Assembly (NCBI RefSeq): GCF_000092365.1
Contig: NC_014218.1
Location: 682,001-746,000, forward strand
Source: Arcanobacterium haemolyticum DSM 20595
Lineage (GTDB): Bacteria; Actinomycetota; Actinomycetes; Actinomycetales; Actinomycetaceae
Length of the DNA stretch: 64,000 nt
Direction of reading: 5' to 3'
A program made the position numbers and the translations under genes. Every line of letters starts with the position of its first letter. Positions within the stretch are counted from its first letter, which is position 1. The notes under the pieces are model-generated. The model ran no database searches and had not been told where the DNA came from. It worked only from the letters and a program-made list of their open reading frames with translations. Shown here in pieces: positions 45,490 to 52,757 of the stretch.

Positions 45490-45568
45490 TGTGCACCGAG
45501 TTTGCATTTTTGGCACGAAACAGGTGTTTTCAGGTGGATTGTTGCCGAAAATGCAAACTGAATGCACA
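45490..45568. repeat. 79-bp interspersed palindromic element, copy 3
   Basis: Begins TGTGCACCGAGTTTGCATTT and ends AATGCAAACTGAATGCACA. The ends match the other copies, the middle differs (GGCACGAAACAGGTGTTTTC). It lies between the convergent rnj and ABC transporter genes. Confidence 0.83.
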
Positions 45569-45577
45569 GGGGAGGAG

Positions 45578-46702
45578 CTATGCCGCCGGAAGCGCCCACG
45601 CCTTACGCGGATCGAAGGAGATCTTTGCCCAATCGCCTTCGGCAGCGATCTTGTCAATATCTGGATCAGACTCGATTACAACAATCGTTCCGGATTCGCT
45701 TTCAACTTCGTATTCAACGTGATCGCCAAAGAACACGGTGGAGAGCACGCGAACTGTGCGGCCAGCGATTGCTCGTGGATCGCTATCGGCAAGTCCTACG
45801 AGGCGCATAGATTCAGGCCGAACCAACACCACGGTATCGTCGCTTCCCGCAACGGAACTGTGAGCGGGAATTGTCAGTTCTTCATGCAACACATTCACAC
45901 GAACCTGATCGGTTCCGCGTTCCAGCACGTCACACGGCAAGAAATTCGCGCGCCCGATAAAGTCTGCCACGAACACGGTAGCCGGGTGGCGGTAGATTTC
46001 TTCAGGAGAAGCCACTTGTTCAATCTTCCCGTTATTCATCACGAGCACGCGATCAGACAACGTCATGGCTTCAGACTGATCGTGGGTCACATAAAGTGAA
46101 GTGATTCCCAGCCGGCGTTGCATCTGCCGCAACTCCATCCGCATCCGCTCACGAAGTTTCGCATCCAGGTTCGATAACGGCTCATCGAACAGCAACACTT
46201 TTGGCTGCATAACAATCGCACGCGCCAGTGCCACACGCTGCTGCTGGCCACCAGAAAGCTGAGACGGCGCACGATCCTGCAAACCAGTCAAACTCATCGA
46301 CGCCAGCACAGCATCCACTGCCGAATCCATCTCGGGGCGCTTCATTTTCTTAATCTTCAAGCCGTATTCGATATTCTCCCGGACACTCAAATGCGGGAAG
46401 AGCGCGTAAGACTGGAATACCATAGTCATTGGCCGCTTCTCCGGAGTCACAGCCACGATGTCCTTGCCATCGAGTTCGATAGCACCAGACGAAGGCGTTT
46501 CGAAACCGGCAACCATGCGCAACGTCGTCGTCTTTCCACAACCAGAAGGACCAAGCAAGGTCAGAAACTCGCCCGGCTCAATCTCAATGTTTACGTCATC
46601 AACCGCGCGGAAAACGCCGTGATCCGTGGGGAATTCCTTGATAATGTCCCGTAAGACCACGCGTCCTTGCGGGCCTGTAGGTGACGTCATTTTCTTATTC
46701 AT
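45578..46702 (-). CDS. ABC transporter ATP-binding protein (FbpC/PotA group)
   Basis: A 374-aa ATPase with Walker A GPSGCGKTT, signature LSGGQQQRVALARA, Walker B VLLFDEPLSNLD and a C-terminal TOBE domain (VLVRPESMRLVG). This is the importer ATPase type that pairs with double-domain iron or spermidine/phosphonate-type permeases. Last gene of the three-gene operon; it starts 91 bp after the permease stop. Confidence 0.93.
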   Translation of the reverse strand: MNKKMTSPTGPQGRVVLRDIIKEFPTDHGVFRAVDDVNIEIEPGEFLTLLGPSGCGKTTTLRMVAGFETPSSGAIELDGKDIVAVTPEKRPMTMVFQSYALFPHLSVRENIEYGLKIKKMKRPEMDSAVDAVLASMSLTGLQDRAPSQLSGGQQQRVALARAIVMQPKVLLFDEPLSNLDAKLRERMRMELRQMQRRLGITSLYVTHDQSEAMTLSDRVLVMNNGKIEQVASPEEIYRHPATVFVADFIGRANFLPCDVLERGTDQVRVNVLHEELTIPAHSSVAGSDDTVVLVRPESMRLVGLADSDPRAIAGRTVRVLSTVFFGDHVEYEVESESGTIVVIESDPDIDKIAAEGDWAKISFDPRKAWALPAA

Positions 46703-46793
46703 GAGGAGTCTTCTTTCTCAACTAAAGCAGGTAACTAAAGGCAAATGTTAGAGGTGCGTAACGTTATGCAACCACACGCGGGCACAACAGCAA

Positions 46794-48584
46794 TCAGTGC
46801 TGTTTTCCGCGAGCCAGTTTCTTCTTGAGCTTGGTCCAACCATCGCCCATGATCAGTTCGATAATTCCGATCACCATGATCACGATCAGGAACAAGACCA
46901 TGGAAAATGCGAACGCGTTTCCGAATCGGCCGGCATCAACTTCGGCCAGGATTTTCTTGGTCATGATTTGAACGTCTGGGGTGGCCAGGAAAATAACAGG
47001 GGAGAGGGTTGTCATGGCTCGCGCGAACGCGTAGATCAAACCAGCCGCGAGCGCCGGTTTAATCAGCGGCAATGTGACTTTGCGGAAGGTCTTGAACGAA
47101 TCGGCGCCAAGGGATGCGGAGGCTTCTTCGATGGACGGCGAGATTTGTTGCAAGGTGGCGATCGCGGTGCGTTGGCCGGATGGCACGGAACGGATCACGT
47201 ACACCATGATGATGGCGATTGCGCCGCCGAAGATGGCCGCGCCGCCGCCCAGCACGGGGAGCCACATGCGCCCGCCGAAGATCACCGGGTTGTTGAACGT
47301 GATCGCGTACCCTAAACCAACAACGGTGCCTGGAACGGCCAGGCCCAACATGCCAATGAAGTCAACGATTCCGCGTCCATGCTTGAGTTTGCGGACTACC
47401 AGCCAGGCGATCACCATGGAGAGGAAAGCGGCGATCGGGGTGGCGATGAGTGCCATGATGGTGGTGTCGAGGATGGCTTCGTTACCGATTCCGGAGAGCA
47501 CGTAGCGGTAGTTCGCCAGTGTCCAGGTGTTGTCCACGCCCAGAATGTTCACGAATGATCCGATGATCACTGTGGCGTAGAGCGTGATGATCACGGCCAT
47601 GATGAAGGCAACCATGGTGAGGATCGGGATGCGCCACGAGTTATCTGTGATGAGCTTCTTTTTGCCGGCGGGTTTGCCGGTTACGGTTACGGTGTTTTTG
47701 CGGCCCACCCAGTACTGCTGGATCACAAACACAAGAATGGACGGCACCAGCAGAATCAGCGAATAGGCGGCGCCAGCAGGGATATCGTATTCGCCGGTGA
47801 AGGCGATGTATGCCCGCGAGGAGAGCACGGTGAAATCGCCACCAATCACCAACGGGTTTGCGAGGTCAGCGATCGCTTCAACGAAGAGCAGCAGGAACGA
47901 CGCCGCAAACCCTGGCAACATGAGAGGTAGGGTGATGCGGGTGAAGATGTTCCATTTGCTGGCTCCGAGATCCGCGGCGGCTTCTTCCAATGACGGATCG
48001 AGGGTGGAGAGAAGGCCTCGAAAATTCATGTAGGACACTGGGAAGAAGGACAGGGTGAGAACAAGAGTCATACCCTTCAGGCCGTAGATGTTGAAGTTGT
48101 CGAGTCCAAGCAGCCCGTTGGTGATGATGCCGTTGCGCCCCAGTAGTGTGATAACTGCGGTTGCTACCGCGAACGGTGGGGCAACGATGGGGATAAGTGC
48201 CAACAGGTTGAGGAGTTTTTTCCCTTTGAAATCGAGGCGTACGTGTGCGAACGCCAGGAGGAATCCGATGAGTGTTCCCGCTAATCCGACCACGATTCCG
48301 AGCACGAGCGTATTGAGAATAATCTGCCGTGGGTATGGATCGGACACCATTGAGGTGAGGACTTCGAGTCCGCGTTCCCCGAGCGCTTCCGAAAAGACTC
48401 GGATCAGCGGGAACACTGTGAGGAGAAGCAGGATTGAGACGACAACGATGGTAATGATTAACGTTGGCACGTCCCGTCCGTGTTTGCGTTTGTTGCGTAT
48501 CGTGCGTCGAATTTCGCGCGCGGTTGCGGTATTTTCTGTGCCTGGTTGCGGCGGCATGGCCCCCGCGATTGGTGCAGTACTCAT
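46794..48584 (-). CDS. ABC transporter permease, fused double domain (FbpB type)
   Basis: A 596-aa protein with about 12 membrane helices, made of two fused BPD_transp_1 permease domains. EAAADLGASKWNIFTRITLPLM (first half) and EEASASLGADSFKTFRKVTLP (second half) are the two EAA loops that contact the ATPase. Such fusions are typical of ferric iron, 2-aminoethylphosphonate and hexose-phosphate importers. Confidence 0.92.
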   Translation of the reverse strand: MSTAPIAGAMPPQPGTENTATAREIRRTIRNKRKHGRDVPTLIITIVVVSILLLLTVFPLIRVFSEALGERGLEVLTSMVSDPYPRQIILNTLVLGIVVGLAGTLIGFLLAFAHVRLDFKGKKLLNLLALIPIVAPPFAVATAVITLLGRNGIITNGLLGLDNFNIYGLKGMTLVLTLSFFPVSYMNFRGLLSTLDPSLEEAAADLGASKWNIFTRITLPLMLPGFAASFLLLFVEAIADLANPLVIGGDFTVLSSRAYIAFTGEYDIPAGAAYSLILLVPSILVFVIQQYWVGRKNTVTVTGKPAGKKKLITDNSWRIPILTMVAFIMAVIITLYATVIIGSFVNILGVDNTWTLANYRYVLSGIGNEAILDTTIMALIATPIAAFLSMVIAWLVVRKLKHGRGIVDFIGMLGLAVPGTVVGLGYAITFNNPVIFGGRMWLPVLGGGAAIFGGAIAIIMVYVIRSVPSGQRTAIATLQQISPSIEEASASLGADSFKTFRKVTLPLIKPALAAGLIYAFARAMTTLSPVIFLATPDVQIMTKKILAEVDAGRFGNAFAFSMVLFLIVIMVIGIIELIMGDGWTKLKKKLARGKQH

Positions 48585-48617
48585 AGTTTTCGTCTCACTC
48601 CCTTTTCTTGTGGAGGA

Positions 48618-49670
48618 TTATTTCGACGGCGGTGCGACGACTTCGTTGTCGAACCGTTTAGTGAACTCTGCTCGCTTTTCGCCAGCTTCGGTGAAGTTCC
48701 ACTTCAGGAGGTTGACCTCATCGAGTTTGGTGATGCGTGGATCATCCTTGGCATCTGGGTGGGTGTGTGCCTGGTAGGAGCCGACTTCTGGGCCGATATT
48801 TTGTGCTTCGGCGGAGATGGCGAAATCGACGTACTTCTTGGCAAGATCGAGGTTCTTTGTGCCCTTGATGATGGCAACACCGCCGACTTCGTATCCGGTG
48901 CCGTCCTTTGGCGTGGTGATCACCATGTCACTCATACCTTGTTCCTTGTAGAGGGCACAATCGTGGATGAAGGAGATACCTGTGGTGACTTCGCCGCGGC
49001 CTGCTGCCTGGCCAGGTGCTGTACCAGACTTGGTGTATTGGAGAATGTTTCCGGAGAGTTTCTTCATGTAGTCGATTGCTGCATCTTCGCCGCCCAACCG
49101 GAGGTTTTGTGCCCAGAGGGTGGTGTATGCCGTACCGGAAGTGGATGGGTGTGCGGATTCAACTTGTTGTGCAAGTTCTGGCTTTAAGAGATCGTCCCAC
49201 GTTTCTGGGGCCTTCAAGCCGAGCTTGTCGAGTTGCTTTTGGTTAGAGCAGAAGCCAAGAACGCCGATGTAGACGCCGGTCCAGGTGCCCTTTTCGTCCT
49301 TGTATTCGGCTGGGATCTTCTTTGCTTCAGGGGATTGGTAGGTTTCGAGCAGGCTTTCCTTGTTGGCTGCGCCGAAGCCATCGGCTGGGCCGCCGTGCCA
49401 AATATCGAATTCAGGATTGCCCTTGGTAGCAGTAAGACGGGCTACGGTTTCACCTGAGGAAAGACGAACGAACTTTGTTGGAATGCCAGTCTTTTCTTGG
49501 AATGTTTCAGTCCACTTTTGGCAGAGCTGATCGAGTGCGCCACAAGCAACGGTCAGGCTACCGCTACCTTCGGCCTGCTTGCCTTCTTCTACCGCACAGC
49601 CACTGAGGGAGATGGCTCCCAGGGTGAGCGCGGAGACGATGCCGAGAGATTTTTTGAACGTCGATGACAT
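48618..49670 (-). CDS. ABC transporter substrate-binding lipoprotein (AfuA/FbpA group)
   Basis: A 350-aa lipoprotein from ATG 49670 (upstream frame to 49712 lacks a start signal; the lipobox is LSGC, Cys25). LTVACGALDQLCQKWTETF and FDIWHGGPADGFGAAN resemble the AfuA-like branch of ferric-type binding proteins, some of which bind hexose phosphates or phosphonates rather than iron. The ligand cannot be fixed from sequence. First gene of the operon. Confidence 0.85.
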   Translation of the reverse strand: MSSTFKKSLGIVSALTLGAISLSGCAVEEGKQAEGSGSLTVACGALDQLCQKWTETFQEKTGIPTKFVRLSSGETVARLTATKGNPEFDIWHGGPADGFGAANKESLLETYQSPEAKKIPAEYKDEKGTWTGVYIGVLGFCSNQKQLDKLGLKAPETWDDLLKPELAQQVESAHPSTSGTAYTTLWAQNLRLGGEDAAIDYMKKLSGNILQYTKSGTAPGQAAGRGEVTTGISFIHDCALYKEQGMSDMVITTPKDGTGYEVGGVAIIKGTKNLDLAKKYVDFAISAEAQNIGPEVGSYQAHTHPDAKDDPRITKLDEVNLLKWNFTEAGEKRAEFTKRFDNEVVAPPSK

Positions 49671-50137
49671 TGGTTGCTCCTTTGCAGTGTCACATCGTTG
49701 TGATAACTTCACCGTCTCACATGTGACCGTGCTAACGCGAGCAAATTTCTGTTACAAACCATTACAAGTGTGTTACACGTGCGAATACTTAGGCACGAAA
49801 GATGAATGTTTTGTTCCAGAATCGGCTTGGTCACGCCTTCTTGAAACGCAGAAAGGGCAGTAGCAGATACGAAGAGTACCGTAAAAAATATCGTGCAACT
49901 GACGGCACGGTTACAAGAAAGTCTCCCGCATAGCATCGACAGCCGTTTGTGCGGTGGTAACTCCAAGTATTCTTATATCCGTTTTATATGTGCTTATCGG
50001 GCCGCTCGCTCTTTGAGAATGATCGAGCGCCAGTATGCCCGCATTGTTTGATCATCCTCACTGGCCAGGTTCTTGATGGGGTCAGCGATGGGCGTCCGAT
50101 TGCCATATTTATTAGGAGACCAGATTAACCAGCAGGA
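49671..50137. other. Intergenic region with two TCACA/TGTGA palindromes
   Basis: 467 bp. TCACATCGTTGTGA (49690-49703) and TCACATGTGA (49717-49726) lie just upstream of the binding-protein gene and look like operator half-site pairs. Farther right, on the minus strand, 47 sense codons follow the response-regulator TAG in the same frame (stop at 49996-49994). No RNA gene or other CDS could be supported; an 85-codon minus frame at 49709-49966 lacks coding character. Confidence 0.45.
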
Positions 50138-50824
50138 CTAATCTTCCTTGCTGGACTGCTGGCGCACCCGATATCCCGTTCCACGCACCGTCTCAATCAG
50201 ATTCTCTCGCACCCCAATGGCCTTCAAATGCGCACGCAACCGATGCACCGTAATCCGCACCATTTCGCGCCCGCCCACGCTCTCATCCGTATTCCACACG
50301 TTATGCAACAGATCATGAAAACTCACCGTGCGATTGTAATGATGCAAGAGTTGCTCCAAGACGCGAGACTCCATGGCCGGCAACAGCGTCGTCGAACCCT
50401 CAAAACTCAACTCACCCGTATCCGAATCGATCCGAATACCCTCCGCCTCACTCCACGACGTATCCCCGTGCCGCCGCAAAATCGCCTCAATACGCAACCC
50501 CACCTCACGCGGGGAAAATGGCTTCGTAATATAGTCGTCCGCGCCGGCTTCAAGCCCGCGAATACGATCCTCTTCGTCACCCAACGCAGACAACAAAACC
50601 ACCGGAGTTGACGACGAAGCCCGCACCGCCTCACACAAGTCAATCCCGCTCGCACCAGGCAACATAACATCAAGCAAAATCAGCTCAACGCTACGTTCCT
50701 GCAACACGGCGCGAGCTTCCTCAGCACTCCCAGCACCAATCCACTCACGCCCCGTAGACTCCACAACGTACCCAATAATCGCGCGAATCTGCGGCTCATC
50801 ATCCACAACCAACACAACGCTCAT
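50138..50824 (-). CDS. Two-component response regulator (OmpR/PhoB family)
   Basis: A 228-aa regulator. The receiver domain has the acidic pair VVDDE, the phosphoacceptor in LILLDVMLPG and the Lys in ITKPFS. The C-terminal winged helix has MVRITVHRLRAHLKAIG and ends in VRGTGYRV. It starts 18 bp after the kinase stop, so kinase and regulator form one operon. Target genes unknown. Confidence 0.93.
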   Translation of the reverse strand: MSVVLVVDDEPQIRAIIGYVVESTGREWIGAGSAEEARAVLQERSVELILLDVMLPGASGIDLCEAVRASSSTPVVLLSALGDEEDRIRGLEAGADDYITKPFSPREVGLRIEAILRRHGDTSWSEAEGIRIDSDTGELSFEGSTTLLPAMESRVLEQLLHHYNRTVSFHDLLHNVWNTDESVGGREMVRITVHRLRAHLKAIGVRENLIETVRGTGYRVRQQSSKED

Positions 50825-50842
50825 CGCTCACCCTTTCGTCCC

Positions 50843-51616
50843 TCAACCCAACCCGCGCACCGGAAGCTGAATATACACCTGCGTGCCAAAACCCAACGTA
50901 GCATCCACAACCAACGTGCCACGATGCGCAGAAATAATATGCTCCACAACCTTCATGCCAATCCCAGAACCCGACTGCGGCAAATCGCCAACCGACACCC
51001 GAACCGGATCATCATCCGCCGCAGAAGAAAGCAAGCCAATCCCCGTATCCTCAACCACAATCAAAGCGATGCCATCGTCGGCAGAAACGCGCATAACAAT
51101 ATGTGTTCCCTCGCCGCCATGCCGCACCGAATTCGTCAATAAATTCCACACAACCTGCTTGAGCATCCGCGGATCGGCGTCCACAAAAACTGGAGCCCCG
51201 TGATTATCAAGCCGAATATCGCAGGCGTGCATGATGCGAAACTCGTGCACAGCCTCACGCATCAACTGCCGCACATCCGTTTTGACCAAGTGAAGCTGGG
51301 CCAAAGATTTCTCCATACTAAACAGCACTAAAAAATCCTCTGCCAGAGCACACGCCGTTGCAGAATTTTCGGCGATAGTCTCCAAAAACTGGCGTTGAGC
51401 AGGGCTAATCGGGCCCAGATCGCCGTCCGTGAGGATCTCCGCGGCGCCCTTGATCACCGTCAAAGGCGTGCGGATCTCGTGTGACAGATAAGCCGGCGAC
51501 ACCAAATTCGTGAGCACGCGCTGTTGCAGCACATCATTTCGCGAGCGCTCGCGGGAAAGTTGGCGGTAGGTCCACCACCATCCCGCGAGAGGCAGCAAAA
51601 TTAGGGAAATAAGCAT
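50843..51616 (-). CDS. Sensor histidine kinase, minimal sensor
   Basis: A 257-aa kinase from ATG 51616 (AAGG at proper spacing; the longer frame to 51649 runs into the palindromic element). One short N-terminal hydrophobic segment (LISLILLPLAGWWW), no sizeable outside sensor. H-box SHEIRTPLTVIKG, N-box QVVWNLLTNSVRHGG, G1 VVEDTGIGL, G2 GSGIGMKVVEH. It may sense membrane state or a partner protein, or have lost an N-terminal sensor where the repeat now sits. Confidence 0.88.
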   Translation of the reverse strand: MLISLILLPLAGWWWTYRQLSRERSRNDVLQQRVLTNLVSPAYLSHEIRTPLTVIKGAAEILTDGDLGPISPAQRQFLETIAENSATACALAEDFLVLFSMEKSLAQLHLVKTDVRQLMREAVHEFRIMHACDIRLDNHGAPVFVDADPRMLKQVVWNLLTNSVRHGGEGTHIVMRVSADDGIALIVVEDTGIGLLSSAADDDPVRVSVGDLPQSGSGIGMKVVEHIISAHRGTLVVDATLGFGTQVYIQLPVRGLG

Positions 51617-51631
51617 GGGTAAACCTTCATC

Positions 51632-51709
51632 TGTGCATTCAGTTTGCATTTTCGGAGTAAAACCGGGGTTTCAGGCCCGGTTGCGGCCAAAAATGCAAAC
51701 TGAATGCAC
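51632..51709. repeat. 78-bp interspersed palindromic element, copy 4
   Basis: Begins TGTGCATTCAGTTTGCATTT and ends AATGCAAACTGAATGCAC; here the two ends are nearly perfect inverted repeats, and the interior adds an inner GGTTTCAGGCCCGG near-palindrome. It lies 5 bp from the dehydrogenase stop and 15 bp from the kinase start codon. Confidence 0.85.
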
Positions 51710-51714
51710 GCCCG

Positions 51715-52623
51715 CTACCGGGCAATCACGTTCTCCAGCTCTTCGCCGGCCAGCAAATGCCGCACCTGGCGCTCAACCAGCCGCTGCAACCGTGGGGCAA
51801 GCGCCTTGGAATAGCCGCCGTTGTGTGCGGAAATCAGTACATTCGAGTGGGAGTACAGTGGATGGCCAGCCGGGAGTGGTTCGGGATCAACAACATCGAA
51901 CGCGAACCGGAGGCGATCGGCGTGGGCCACCATAGCATCCGTATCAACAACAACCCCGCGCGCCACATTCACAACCAGGGCGCCATCCTTGAGCCGCCCC
52001 AAAAATTCTGAGCCAACTAGGCCGCGCGTTTCATCTGTTGCGGGCACGATGAGGATCACGATGTCTGCATCAGGGAGCAAATCGGGGAGTTGAGCGGTGG
52101 AATAAACATGCCCGTCCGCATCGTCGCGTTCGGTGCGGCCCACGCGCACAAGATCCACTTCGAACGGTGCCAAACGTTGTGCGATCGCCTTCCCAACGCC
52201 ACCAACGCCCACCAGCACCACGCGCTTATCGGCCAGGCCAGGGGAGAAGAAGGTGTCCCATTCGCCGCGGGCTTGGGCGGCGATGGACCGTTTCACATCG
52301 CGTTGCATCGCCAGCGTGAGCATGAGCGTCAATTCGGCAGTGGACGTTTCGTGAACTGTTTTCGCGTTGGCCAGCACGTGGTGGGGCGCGAGGTGTGGGA
52401 GGATCGGTTCGTATCCAAGAGTGGAGCATTGGACGTAATCGAAATCCAGCCCATCAAGATGGCGGTAATCGGGGTTGCCGTTGAGGAGCGGGGTCACAAC
52501 CATGTCGATTCGATCCGCGGGCGCCGGCCCACGCAGATCCCAATCGACTATCTCCACGTCAGCGCCAAATTTTTCGAGGCTTGCACGGACTGTATTATTC
52601 GGGGAAGAAACTATAAGTGTCAT
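51715..52623 (-). CDS. D-2-hydroxyacid dehydrogenase (NAD-dependent)
   Basis: A 302-aa enzyme. The Rossmann loop is VLVGVGGVGKAIAQRL, followed by NVARGVVVDTDAM (catalytic Arg), DVVDPEPLPAGHPL (catalytic Glu region) and SAHNGG (catalytic His). The family reduces 2-keto acids or oxidises D-2-hydroxy acids (glyoxylate/hydroxypyruvate type). The short N-terminus suits the compact subgroup. Divergent from ftsK. Confidence 0.9.
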   Translation of the reverse strand: MTLIVSSPNNTVRASLEKFGADVEIVDWDLRGPAPADRIDMVVTPLLNGNPDYRHLDGLDFDYVQCSTLGYEPILPHLAPHHVLANAKTVHETSTAELTLMLTLAMQRDVKRSIAAQARGEWDTFFSPGLADKRVVLVGVGGVGKAIAQRLAPFEVDLVRVGRTERDDADGHVYSTAQLPDLLPDADIVILIVPATDETRGLVGSEFLGRLKDGALVVNVARGVVVDTDAMVAHADRLRFAFDVVDPEPLPAGHPLYSHSNVLISAHNGGYSKALAPRLQRLVERQVRHLLAGEELENVIAR

Positions 52624-52757
52624 GCTTCTAGCCTAGTACAGCTCTAGCGATCTGAGTCGCAATATAAAGGTATTGGCGTGCCAGGTGTGAAGAAGCGGGT
52701 GTTTCGTTCTAGGCTTGTTTTATCTATGCCTGTTGCATAGTGCAAGGAGGGAATCAA

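Noticed and set aside
46350-46660. Small frames within the ABC ATPase gene in other frames
   Set aside because: They follow the ATPase Walker regions in the wrong frame and lack start signals.
49709-49966. 85-codon minus-strand frame between the ABC operon and the response regulator
   Set aside because: No Shine-Dalgarno, atypical composition and no family; it also covers the palindromic operator region.
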